DNA of 9,589 nucleotides from assembly GCA_964484395.1 (NCBI GenBank), contig CAZAFM010000085.1:1-9589 (forward strand), in the 5' to 3' direction. Origin of the DNA: CAZAFM01 sp964484395 (GTDB taxonomy: Bacteria; Campylobacterota; Campylobacteria; Campylobacterales; CAZAFM01). This document shows, in pieces, positions 1 through 6,718 of this stretch (positions are counted from its first letter, which is position 1; every line of letters starts with the position of its first letter). Made by a program: the position numbers and the translations under genes. Under the pieces are notes generated by a model that was not told the DNA's origin, did no database searches, and was given only the letters and a program-made list of their open reading frames with translations.

Positions 1-155
1 ATCTCAAGATTGACCAAAAGATCATTCCTTCGTCTTTTAGCTACTAGAAAAAAAAGAGTACCAATAAAGTTTGCGATAGACTCAATGAATTTTTGAGGAA
101 GTCTGTTTAAAACAGATGATAAAACAAGAACACTGTAGTAGACAACAGAACTCAT
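1..155 (-). CDS. lpxL: Lipid A biosynthesis acyltransferase (LpxL/HtrB family), N-terminal fragment
   Basis: Only the first 51 codons lie in the window and the gene continues past the left edge. The ATG at 155-153 follows the waaC stop codon directly (TAG then ATG), with AGGA about 8 bases upstream. The visible peptide begins MSSVVYYSVLVLSSVLNRLP, a hydrophobic N-terminal anchor, and runs to KRRRNDLLVNLE. Arginines followed by N...NL a few dozen residues in are typical of the segment before the HX4D acyltransferase motif in LpxL/LpxM proteins. The catalytic His and Asp would lie outside the window. The family transfers a secondary fatty acyl chain to Kdo2-lipid A at the inner face of the inner membrane. 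Location directly after waaC fits, since waaC and htrB are also neighbours in Campylobacter. The call rests on a short fragment plus context, so LpxL cannot be told from LpxM. Confidence 0.72.
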   Translation of the reverse strand, partial: MSSVVYYSVLVLSSVLNRLPQKFIESIANFIGTLFFLVAKRRRNDLLVNLE

Positions 156-1061
156 CTACTCTATCCTACTAGCGATTTTTTCTGGATTGATCTCTTGCAT
201 AGATTTAGCATCTATAATCACTACACTATCACACTCTGGAGCAAACCTCTTAGGATTTGTAGGACCAAATAGCATAATAGTCCTAACTCCTAAAGCCCAG
301 CTTATATATGAAACTCCACTATCTACACCGACTAAAAACCTAAACCCTGCTATCTTCTCTACTAACTCTTCAAGACTCATCTTTGGTAGTAGTTTTGCTT
401 TTGAGTTTGCAGATATAAACTTCGCATACTCCATCTCTTCATCTGTATAAGCTATGAGATAGACATCCTTATCTATAAGTTCTACAAGCTCTACTATCCT
501 CTCTTTTGGGTAGATTTTGTCTCTCTTAGATGAGCCAAAAGATATCAAAACCCCATCTTCTGCCTCATTTTTTTTTGCATATAAGAAAGGAGTTGTTATG
601 TTTTTGGGGTCTATATCCTCATTTAGAGCACTACTTAGAAGTGTACAGTTTCTTCTAAGTATATGCTCACTATAGGGAATGGATACTTTGTGAGTATAAA
701 AATACGCTGCTAAGTGCTCTTTTGAAGAGTTTTTATCAAAGCCCCAGACCTCTTTAGATTTTAATAGCCTTGAAATAAGCGCTGATTTTATCAAACCCTG
801 CATATCTATAACTATATCAAAAAACGGTAGCTCTTTTAGGGTTGTGAAGGTTTTTTTTAACAAGCTTAGGCTTTTGGATTTTTTTAGCTCTCTTATGGGC
901 AGGGGGACTTCGTTTATGTTTTGCTGATTTTTTAGTACACCACTGAAGCTACTATCTACTATCCAGTATATTTCATATCCTTGTGGTATCTGCTCTACAC
1001 AAGCTAATGCATGGATGATGTCTCCTAGCGAGGAGAGCTTGAGTATGGCGATTTTAGTCAT
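156..1061 (-). CDS. waaC: Lipopolysaccharide heptosyltransferase I (WaaC/RfaC)
   Basis: A GT9-family enzyme of 301 residues, close to the usual length of about 320. It adds the first L-glycero-D-manno-heptose from ADP-heptose to Kdo2-lipid A on the cytoplasmic face of the inner membrane. The N-terminal KLSSLGD motif (8-14) places the catalytic Asp at D14. DMQGLIKSAL (86-95) and the WGFD segment (106-109) match heptosyltransferase I. SFGSSKRDK (174-182) holds K179, the likely phosphate-contacting Lys. GVDSG (245-249) and LFGPTNP (264-270) form the ADP-heptose site. The usual GVDTGLTH ending reads GVDSGVSY here, with Tyr where His is common. The start overlaps the ppx stop by 8 bases and has no clear ribosome-binding site, suggesting translational coupling. 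A run of nine A on the coding strand lies at 576-568. WaaF is the main alternative, but the N-terminal motifs and lpxL as neighbour favour WaaC. Confidence 0.88.
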   Translation of the reverse strand: MTKIAILKLSSLGDIIHALACVEQIPQGYEIYWIVDSSFSGVLKNQQNINEVPLPIRELKKSKSLSLLKKTFTTLKELPFFDIVIDMQGLIKSALISRLLKSKEVWGFDKNSSKEHLAAYFYTHKVSIPYSEHILRRNCTLLSSALNEDIDPKNITTPFLYAKKNEAEDGVLISFGSSKRDKIYPKERIVELVELIDKDVYLIAYTDEEMEYAKFISANSKAKLLPKMSLEELVEKIAGFRFLVGVDSGVSYISWALGVRTIMLFGPTNPKRFAPECDSVVIIDAKSMQEINPEKIASRIE

Positions 1062-2526
1062 TTGACTTGAATATAATCGCTAAAGAAGTTGGTTTTTCTA
1101 TCTTTCTAATAGACTCTTTTGCAAGATATAGCTCTTTTTCAGACTTGATATACAACACATCATCTTTTAGCTCAAACTCTAGATTTTGAAGGCTCTCATC
1201 TATGTTTAGATTAATAGATAGTGATAGCATAAAACTTAGCCAATTGAGCACCTCTAGGCTTGGAAGTAGCTTTTTTAGATCTGATATACCACTATTTGTA
1301 ACTAGCTTCTTATCACTAAACTGCACAAGAATTGATATTAATGCTCTATCTTCATGTGAGATAGCGTATGTTAGAGTGTTTAGCAAGAAGTATGAACCAT
1401 GCTTGTTTGCATTATAGAAGTTAAGCATAACACCTATGTATGACAGCTTTGCTGCTACTTCTAGAGGCCAGATATATGAATCATCTAATCCATGTCTTGG
1501 CTTTAGTGTTTGAAATATCTTCTTTGCAACTCTTTGTTTGTAGAGTGAAGAGTCTTTAGCTACACAAAACCTATCTGTGAGGCTTCTTATAGATGGGTTG
1601 AAGTTTTTAGGGAAAACATGGTTTTGACTTCTTAGTAGATCTGTAAGAAAAAGCCCCTCCCTAACTCCAACACCTGAAGTTACTACCTTTTTGGCTTGAA
1701 CCTTCTGTATAATGGAGTGAAATATCAGTACACCCTCTCTAATAGTATCAAACCTATCCTCTTTAATGTTGAATTTTTTGAGTTTTGTAACATGTGAGGA
1801 GTAGATTTTTTCGAGTGTGTCCATCTGGCTTTCAAGTGAGTATGAATATCCATGTAGTGAGACTATAGGGTATGAGGAGGATTTTAGAAATGACTTTGAT
1901 AGAGCTCTTAGAGTGCCACCTATTCCTATGATAATCTCTGAAGTTATATCTGCTGGTAGTTTTTCTAGCTCTTTTTGAATAAACTCTCTTGCCTCATCTA
2001 CTGATGCTTTTCTATCAAAAAAAAGCTCTTTTAATCTAATAGTACCTATGTTTAAAGATATGAGCTTAGTTATTTTTCTATCCTCTATAAGTGCTAGCTC
2101 TGTAGAGCCTCCACCTATATCTACCGTTAGTCCTGAATCTACTGGCAGAAGATTTAGAGCAGCTACTGCTCCTAGGTATGCCTCTTTTTCTCCATCTATT
2201 ATCTTGATATTTAGTCCTAGCTCCTTTTTGGCTCTGTTTACAAACTCATTACCATTGGGAGCATCACGCAGGGCTGAGGTAGCAACTGCTAGGATTTTTC
2301 TAGCTTTTAGACACTTAGCAGCTCTTACAAACTCTTCAAGGGCTTTAAGTGCCCTATCAATTGCCTTTGTCTGGAGATAACCTCCGTTTTCGTATGTATC
2401 TTCAGATATTCTAACCCGACTTTTTAACTCTTTTAGAAGATAGAAGCCAAAGCGACTGGTTCGCTCAAAAACGACCATTCTAGCGGAGTTTGAACCAATA
2501 TCTATAACGGCTGTTATTTTTGCCAT
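1054..2526 (-). CDS. ppx: Exopolyphosphatase / guanosine pentaphosphate phosphohydrolase (Ppx/GppA)
   Basis: A protein of 490 residues of the ASKHA-fold Ppx/GppA family, which removes terminal phosphate from polyphosphate and/or converts pppGpp to ppGpp in the cytoplasm. The phosphate-1 loop is VIDIGSNSAR (7-16). DGEKEA (111-116) carries the catalytic Glu, probably E115. VDIGGGSTE (135-143) is the phosphate-2 loop, and GIGGT (201-205) belongs to the second lobe. The C-terminal part (about 310-400) resembles the HD-like domain of long Ppx/GppA proteins, but the segment LSYIG (361-365) lacks the His-Asp pair suggested by the family pattern LHEIG. It starts with ATG in TAATG, overlapping the ferredoxin stop by one base, with AGAGGAG just upstream. 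Sequence alone does not separate Ppx from GppA activity, and Campylobacterota proteins of this type may do both. Confidence 0.9.
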   Translation of the reverse strand: MAKITAVIDIGSNSARMVVFERTSRFGFYLLKELKSRVRISEDTYENGGYLQTKAIDRALKALEEFVRAAKCLKARKILAVATSALRDAPNGNEFVNRAKKELGLNIKIIDGEKEAYLGAVAALNLLPVDSGLTVDIGGGSTELALIEDRKITKLISLNIGTIRLKELFFDRKASVDEAREFIQKELEKLPADITSEIIIGIGGTLRALSKSFLKSSSYPIVSLHGYSYSLESQMDTLEKIYSSHVTKLKKFNIKEDRFDTIREGVLIFHSIIQKVQAKKVVTSGVGVREGLFLTDLLRSQNHVFPKNFNPSIRSLTDRFCVAKDSSLYKQRVAKKIFQTLKPRHGLDDSYIWPLEVAAKLSYIGVMLNFYNANKHGSYFLLNTLTYAISHEDRALISILVQFSDKKLVTNSGISDLKKLLPSLEVLNWLSFMLSLSINLNIDESLQNLEFELKDDVLYIKSEKELYLAKESIRKIEKPTSLAIIFKSND

Positions 2527-2777
2527 TACTCCTCTTTATTGAGCTGATTGTATTTATACTTCAGCTCTTCTACACTCTCTACATTATCAGGGTCAGGAAC
2601 AATACAATCAACCGGACAGACAGATACACATGCTGGCTCATCATAGTGCCCCAAGCACTCTGTACACCTATCTGGGTCTATTATATATACTGGATCTGAC
2701 TCCTCTATTGCATCATTAGGACACTCTTCTCTGCAAGCATCACAAGCTATACACTCATCATTTATAAGTAATGCCAT
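2526..2777 (-). CDS. 2[4Fe-4S] ferredoxin, Allochromatium/YfhL type
   Basis: A small acidic electron carrier of 83 residues. Cluster one is bound by C9, C12, C15 and C19 in CxxCxxCxxxCP. The second motif is C38, C41, C50, C54 with eight residues between C41 and C50 instead of the usual two. The long loop and C-terminal extension (59-83) mark the Allochromatium vinosum-type group, which includes E. coli YfhL and Campylobacter FdxB and is known for very low redox potentials. An additional Cys (C58) follows the second motif. The ATG has a good GAGAGG site upstream and sits after the only real gap in the operon (52 bases), so it could have its own promoter. It is coupled to ppx by TAATG. The redox partner is unknown from this window. 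Confidence 0.92.
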   Translation of the reverse strand: MALLINDECIACDACREECPNDAIEESDPVYIIDPDRCTECLGHYDEPACVSVCPVDCIVPDPDNVESVEELKYKYNQLNKEE

Positions 2778-2829
2778 TTCACACCTCTCTCCAAATTTAA
2801 TGCGAGTTTGTAACTAATTTAAACTGAAA
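2778..2829 (-). other. Intergenic gap trpC-ferredoxin; possible internal promoter
   Basis: These 52 AT-rich bases are the largest break in the minus-strand gene run. Read on the minus strand they contain CATTAAAT about 12 bases before the GAGAGG ribosome-binding site of the ferredoxin gene, which could act as a weak -10. No stable hairpin followed by a T run is seen, so no terminator is called. The promoter idea is an inference from spacing and base composition only. Confidence 0.25.
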
Positions 2830-3618
2830 TCACACTGAGGTTTTTAAAATACCACAAGCTTTAGCAATATCATCCTGCCTCATAAAGTGCTCCCCTATCA
2901 AAAAAGCATCCACACCTTGAGCGTGTAGCTCACTAACTACCTCAGGAGTATCTATTCCGCTCTCAGCTACTATGACCTTACCTTTTGGGATAAGAGGTAT
3001 AAGCTCACTACACAAGCTCATATCCATCTTAAAAGTCCTTAAGTCTCTATGATTTATCCCTATAATATCAGCTCCTGCAAAGATAGACTTTTTTAGGTCA
3101 TCTTTGTCATGTATCTCTACTAGTGGCTCTAGTCCTAGATGTCTTGAGTAGTCTATGAGATCTTTTAGCTCTTTTGTTTCTAATGCTTTTGCTATTAGAA
3201 GTGCCGTATCAGCTCCATATACAAGTGCTTCAAGTAGCTGATATCTATCTACTATAAAGTCTTTTCGTAGAAGTGGCACAGGAGTGTAGCGCCTTATCTG
3301 AGTTAGATACTCTATATCACCTTTGAAGTAGTGAGGTTCTGTTAGAACTGAGATGAGATTTGCACCACCTTTTTCATACTCTTTGGCTATCAATAGTGGG
3401 TCAAAATCCTCTCTTATCACTCCTTTACTAGGGCTGGCTTTTTTTACCTCAGCTATTATCCTAATAGGCTCCTCTTTTGTTGAAGTAAGTGCCATTTTGA
3501 CATCTCGTGGCATAAATGGGTTAAAAGATAGTGAACGCCCTAACCACTCTTCTGGATACTCTTTTTTTCGTCTTTCTAAATCATCTCTGGTTTTTAAAAT
3601 AATCTCATTTAAAATCAC
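2830..3618 (-). CDS. trpC: Indole-3-glycerol-phosphate synthase (TrpC)
   Basis: A (beta/alpha)8-barrel enzyme that closes CdRP to indole-3-glycerol phosphate with loss of CO2, the fourth step of tryptophan synthesis. Numbered from the GTG at 3618-3616 it has 262 residues. Active-site residues are present: E57 and K59 in AEVKKASPSKG (56-66), K119 in LRKDF, E168 in VEIH, N189 in GINHRDL, and E219-S220 in AESGI. H190 stands where a second Asn is common. The reading frame is open to an ATG at 3636, but the GTG is preferred. It has AAGGAAGAG immediately upstream and overlaps the TPR gene stop as GTGA, and homologues begin near this point. It is a stand-alone monofunctional enzyme with no other trp gene beside it, and sits inside an unrelated operon. 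Confidence 0.96.
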   Translation of the reverse strand: MILNEIILKTRDDLERRKKEYPEEWLGRSLSFNPFMPRDVKMALTSTKEEPIRIIAEVKKASPSKGVIREDFDPLLIAKEYEKGGANLISVLTEPHYFKGDIEYLTQIRRYTPVPLLRKDFIVDRYQLLEALVYGADTALLIAKALETKELKDLIDYSRHLGLEPLVEIHDKDDLKKSIFAGADIIGINHRDLRTFKMDMSLCSELIPLIPKGKVIVAESGIDTPEVVSELHAQGVDAFLIGEHFMRQDDIAKACGILKTSV

Positions 3619-4880
3619 TTCTCTTCCTTTATACATCTATCTATGAGCTCTTTATGCTCTCTTACTTCATCATCTTTAAGCTCTTGATATGCCATATCTA
3701 TGTATTTTTTTGCCTCTTTGCACTTACCCTTTTTGTATAGTCCCCATGCTAGAGAGTCTAGGTAGTATGGTGAATCCGGATTCTCTTTTAGAGCTCTTTT
3801 GACATAGATTATACCTCTATCTATATCTATATCATGGTCTATTAGAAGGTATCCATAAAAGTTATCTATAGTATCATCCTCTACCTTCTTAACAATATCT
3901 TCAAGCTTTTTGATGACTGATTTTAGCATATTTTTGTTGTTTTTGTCTTCACTCATCTCATACTCTATGAAAGCTAAGGAGGAGAGATTTCTAGGAGTTG
4001 GTTCCTCTTTATATATGGTATTTGCTAGAGCATACGCCTTTTTGTACTCTTTTTGGAATTTGTATATATCAAGAAGCATTTTTTTATTTACCCTACTCTC
4101 TTTGAGAAACTCACTAGCTCTTTTAAGCTCCTTGTTCATCACCATAATTTCTGCTACAGCGGTTGCGTATTCAGGTTTTTTGTACTTAGAGTAGAGCTTT
4201 TTGTATATCTCTATCATCTTTTCTGAATCATCCTCTGGGTTGAGATATGAGAGAAGCTTAGTGCAACTCTTTAGCTCACATCCTTGAAGCTCTATCTTTG
4301 AGTTTAGGAGCTCTAAGGCTTTTTGCTTGTTATCTAAGAAGTGGTAGTTTGTATCAGCTATCTTTAATAAAGCGTCCTCATCACCTTTTTTTAGTGATTC
4401 CTTAAATAGCTTAAGAGAGTTTTGGTAGTTTTTTAGAGCGAACTCTATAGAGGCTACTAGGTTTAGGTTTTGGATACTCCTGTTTTTATCTAGTAGGTCT
4501 TCTCCCTTTTTTTGAGCGTGAGGTAGGTCGCCTAGATGTGTATAGGCTGATATCATCATCCTATCCCCTATCTCACTCTCGCCATTTATGGCTTCTAGGT
4601 TTTTTAGTTGCTCTAGTGCCTCATAAAACTCTTTTTTTTTCATCAAAATAGAGATACTTCTGTATTTTATGGCTGGGTTTTTGCTCCTCACATAGGCTTG
4701 GTCATAAAACTTAAGTGCATTTTGATACTCTCCTATCTGTTCTGCATATATGGCATTTATAAGTAGAGCATCTGCTGTGATACTAATCTGAAGCTCAGTG
4801 GAGCTTAGAGCACTTTTTGCACTGCACCCTTGGAGCATCAAAAAAACTGCTAATATTAGAGTTTGTAAGTATATGGGCAT
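3615..4880 (-). CDS. TPR-repeat lipoprotein, function unknown
   Basis: A 421-residue protein with a short lipoprotein signal peptide: hydrophobic residues 4-17 followed by the lipobox LQGC, with C19 as the predicted lipidated Cys. It is therefore expected in the periplasm, anchored to a membrane. The rest is almost wholly helical and built from tetratricopeptide-like units, clearest at about 40-70, 75-100, 140-165, 225-245, 270-295 and 340-400. The end has the strong TPR signature YYLDSLAWGLYKKGKCKEAK (372-391). C201 and C206 form a CELKSC pair that could make a disulfide. The start overlaps the upstream Cys-cluster gene by 25 bases, with AAGG about 10 bases before it. A run of nine A occurs on the coding strand at 4640-4632. 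TPR proteins are scaffolds. A role in envelope assembly is possible given waaC/lpxL nearby, but the sequence does not show a partner. Confidence 0.83.
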   Translation of the reverse strand: MPIYLQTLILAVFLMLQGCSAKSALSSTELQISITADALLINAIYAEQIGEYQNALKFYDQAYVRSKNPAIKYRSISILMKKKEFYEALEQLKNLEAINGESEIGDRMMISAYTHLGDLPHAQKKGEDLLDKNRSIQNLNLVASIEFALKNYQNSLKLFKESLKKGDEDALLKIADTNYHFLDNKQKALELLNSKIELQGCELKSCTKLLSYLNPEDDSEKMIEIYKKLYSKYKKPEYATAVAEIMVMNKELKRASEFLKESRVNKKMLLDIYKFQKEYKKAYALANTIYKEEPTPRNLSSLAFIEYEMSEDKNNKNMLKSVIKKLEDIVKKVEDDTIDNFYGYLLIDHDIDIDRGIIYVKRALKENPDSPYYLDSLAWGLYKKGKCKEAKKYIDMAYQELKDDEVREHKELIDRCIKEEK

Positions 4881-5230
4881 TCTGTAAAAACCTTATTTTT
4901 TTGTTGTTTGAAACTATCCCAAAAAGGGAACTTCTTGCACTGAGAAGGGCGAACCTCATAAACAGAACATCGATTTGTAATCGTATCAAAAAATATACAA
5001 CAACTTCCTTTTTTATCATCAATATACTCTTTAAGTGAGTATTTATAGCCAACTTTTATGCAGTGATGTTCTAAGAACTCACCTACTTGCACACCTAAAA
5101 ACACGGCTATATCCTCTATCTCTTTTTTACTAAGCCATATATATCCACTCTCACCACTACAGCAGTAGCCCTCACAGTTTGAACACCCCTTAGGGTCAAA
5201 GCTAAAGTCAAATCCATCTTTTTCTATCAT
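4856..5230 (-). CDS. YkgJ-family cysteine-cluster protein (CxxCxxxCC)
   Basis: A small cytoplasmic protein of 124 residues from the ATG at 5230-5228, with ten cysteines. The first group is C16, C19, C23, C24 (CSNCEGYCC). Further ones are C57, C77, C78, C88, C98 (VRPSQCKKFPF) and C118 (ECPY). This is the YkgJ/UPF0153 pattern, expected to bind zinc or an Fe-S cluster; the biochemical role is not established. A GTG three codons upstream (5239) is in frame. The ATG is preferred because it forms an ATGA overlap with the methyltransferase stop and has AAAGTG about 6 bases before it. It lies second in the long minus-strand operon, between a tRNA methyltransferase-like gene and a TPR lipoprotein gene. 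Confidence 0.85.
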   Translation of the reverse strand: MIEKDGFDFSFDPKGCSNCEGYCCSGESGYIWLSKKEIEDIAVFLGVQVGEFLEHHCIKVGYKYSLKEYIDDKKGSCCIFFDTITNRCSVYEVRPSQCKKFPFWDSFKQQKNKVFTECPYTYKL

Positions 5231-5919
5231 AGTTTGCACTTTATTGTGTGGGTATCTAGCCTAAAAATCTCTGCTATGTCCTGAGTATAGTTACTATCTG
5301 CATCAAAAACCACCAGTGGAGGCTCTACTACTAGCTGAGGGTTTCCGCTTTTTTTAGCTCTACATAGAAAAATAGTAGCCTCTTTTGAGGCTTTTGGATG
5401 GATAAACTTAAGATTTGAAACCTTAAAGTTGTACTCATTCAAGCTTTTTAGTACATCTCCTATACTTCTTGCTTCATAGCAAAACACAAACTCACCCTTT
5501 GGCTTTATCATAGAGTTTATCTTTTTTAGCATAGCTTTAAAAGGAAGGGCGCTACAGTGGCGGCTAAGAGCTAGGTTCTGACTACTCCCTTTGAGCGTAG
5601 TTGAGTGATAAAAAGGTGGATTTGAGACAAAAAAATCATATCTATCTTGCGTATCAAACTCCAAAAAATCACTATTAACAAGCTTGCACTCTATGTTGTT
5701 TATCTGAGCGTTTTTTTCACAAAGCCTAAAAACATCCTCTTGAAGCTCTATACTTGTAAGCTCTATAGGAAGAGTGTTTGCCAAAAGAAAGCCTAAAACT
5801 CCGCATCCTGCACCTATATCTACAACACTACCTTTTTTTATAAACCTTCTGGCAAAATCATATAAGAAAACAGTATCACTATTGTAGCAGTAGCCCTCAC
5901 TTGGCTGATAAAAAAGCAA
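5227..5919 (-). CDS. trmN6: tRNA1(Val) (adenine37-N6)-methyltransferase-like protein (TrmN6/YfiC family)
   Basis: A class I SAM-dependent methyltransferase, about 230 residues from the TTG at 5919-5917. The SAM-binding motif I is VVDIGAGCGVLGFLLA. The acidic end of beta-2 is SIELQ. The catalytic motif IV is SNPPFY, the NPPF type that methylates an exocyclic amino nitrogen. The opening YQPSEGYCYNSDTVFLYDF matches the YfiC/TrmN6 branch, in which E. coli TrmN6 makes m6A37 in tRNA1(Val). The frame is open up to an ATG at 5955 (242 residues), but that ATG has no ribosome-binding site and lies in the kdsB promoter region. The TTG has AAGAGG six bases upstream, and related proteins tend to begin just before the YQP segment. 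The start choice is moderate; the methyltransferase call is firm; the exact substrate is family-level inference. Confidence 0.78.
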   Translation of the reverse strand: MLFYQPSEGYCYNSDTVFLYDFARRFIKKGSVVDIGAGCGVLGFLLANTLPIELTSIELQEDVFRLCEKNAQINNIECKLVNSDFLEFDTQDRYDFFVSNPPFYHSTTLKGSSQNLALSRHCSALPFKAMLKKINSMIKPKGEFVFCYEARSIGDVLKSLNEYNFKVSNLKFIHPKASKEATIFLCRAKKSGNPQLVVEPPLVVFDADSNYTQDIAEIFRLDTHTIKCKL

Positions 5920-5939
5920 GTTTAACCTCTTGTAAGTTT

Positions 5940-5948
5940 TGTTATAAT
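5940..5948 (+). promoter_or_regulatory. Extended -10 promoter for kdsB
   Basis: TG-t-TATAAT is a perfect extended -10 element on the plus strand, preceded by T-rich sequence. This is the form of sigma-70 promoter known in Campylobacter and Helicobacter, where a -35 box is often absent. Transcription would begin near 5955, leaving an untranslated leader of about 35 bases before the kdsB start at 5990. It also reaches into the 5' end of the longer reading frame of the divergent methyltransferase gene. Confidence 0.65.
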
Positions 5949-5958
5949 GATACATTAT
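5944..5958. repeat. Inverted repeat overlapping the kdsB -10 box
   Basis: ATAATG-ATA-CATTAT is a perfect dyad with six-base arms and a three-base centre. The left arm overlaps the -10 hexamer of the kdsB promoter. It sits between divergently transcribed genes, which is where an operator would be expected, but in such AT-rich DNA a dyad of this size can arise by chance. Confidence 0.35.
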
Positions 5959-5989
5959 TATCGGTTAATATGGATTTATGGAGGATTTT

Positions 5990-6718
5990 ATGATAGTCAT
6001 ACCAGCTAGACTTCACTCAAGCAGACTTCCCAAAAAAGCTCTAGAGATGATAGGAGACACTCCTATGATAGTAAAAGTAGCAAAAATAGCTAAAGAGATA
6101 GACACCACAATAGTCGCTACAGATGCTATAGAGATAGAAGAAGTCTGCAGGGCACACAATATAGAGAGTGTAATGACTAAAAGCTCCATACCAAGTGGCA
6201 CTCTTAGGGTGTATGAGGCTGTAAGAAAGCTAAGATTAGAAGATGATGAGATTGTGATAAACCTCCAAGGTGATGAGCCTTTTATGGAAAAAGAGGTTAT
6301 TTTGGCTCTAAAAAACTCTCTTGAAGATGCTTTAAACTCAAAAAAAGAGCTTTTTATGGCTAGTTGCTACAAAAAAATCACAAAAGAGGAGGCACAAGAC
6401 CCCTCACTTGTAAAAGTCGTAATAAATAACCTACAAGAGGCACTATATTTCTCAAGAAGTGTAATCCCTTATGATAGAGATGAGATAGGAGTGGAATATC
6501 TAGGACATCTAGGCATATATGGCTTCTATGCTAAAACCTTAAAAGAGTTTTGTAATCTAAAAGAGTCACCCCTAGAAAACATAGAAAAACTAGAGCAACT
6601 AAGAGCACTAAGTCATGGTAAAAACATCAAGATGATAGAGGTTAAATCCCAAAGCTTTGGGATTGATACTTCTTGTGATCTCAAAAAAGCAAGAGAGATA
6701 GTTCAAAATGGAGGGTAA
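5990..6718 (+). CDS. kdsB: 3-deoxy-manno-octulosonate cytidylyltransferase (CMP-Kdo synthetase, KdsB)
   Basis: A protein of 242 residues that activates Kdo with CTP to CMP-Kdo, the donor for inner-core LPS, in the cytoplasm with Mg2+. The nucleotide-binding N-terminus is MIVIPARLHSSRLPKK (1-16). SGTLR (69-73), NLQGDEPF (91-98, with metal ligand D95), YFSRSVIPYDR (153-163), LGHLGIYGFY (171-180), LEQLRAL (201-207) and GIDT (224-227) all match KdsB. The frame opens at an ATG at 5978, but the ATG at 5990 is chosen because GGAGG lies six bases upstream of it and because the family begins exactly at this M-I-V-I-P-A-R. A clear promoter lies about 40 bases before. The end overlaps the next gene by 11 bases. 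Functionally it feeds the same Kdo2-lipid A/heptose pathway as waaC and lpxL on the opposite strand. Confidence 0.97.
   Translation: MIVIPARLHSSRLPKKALEMIGDTPMIVKVAKIAKEIDTTIVATDAIEIEEVCRAHNIESVMTKSSIPSGTLRVYEAVRKLRLEDDEIVINLQGDEPFMEKEVILALKNSLEDALNSKKELFMASCYKKITKEEAQDPSLVKVVINNLQEALYFSRSVIPYDRDEIGVEYLGHLGIYGFYAKTLKEFCNLKESPLENIEKLEQLRALSHGKNIKMIEVKSQSFGIDTSCDLKKAREIVQNGG

Noticed and set aside
2048..2380. Plus-strand open frame opposite ppx (110 codons)
   Set aside because: It is Ser/Ala-rich, has no ribosome-binding site and mirrors a well-supported Ppx/GppA gene, so it is a shadow frame.
2778..2829. Rho-independent terminator after trpC
   Set aside because: Only short AT self-complementary words occur and no GC stem followed by a T run is present.
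4795..5052. Additional minus-strand frame of 85 codons overlapping the YkgJ and TPR genes
   Set aside because: It overlaps two better genes in another frame and has no recognisable family or ribosome-binding site.
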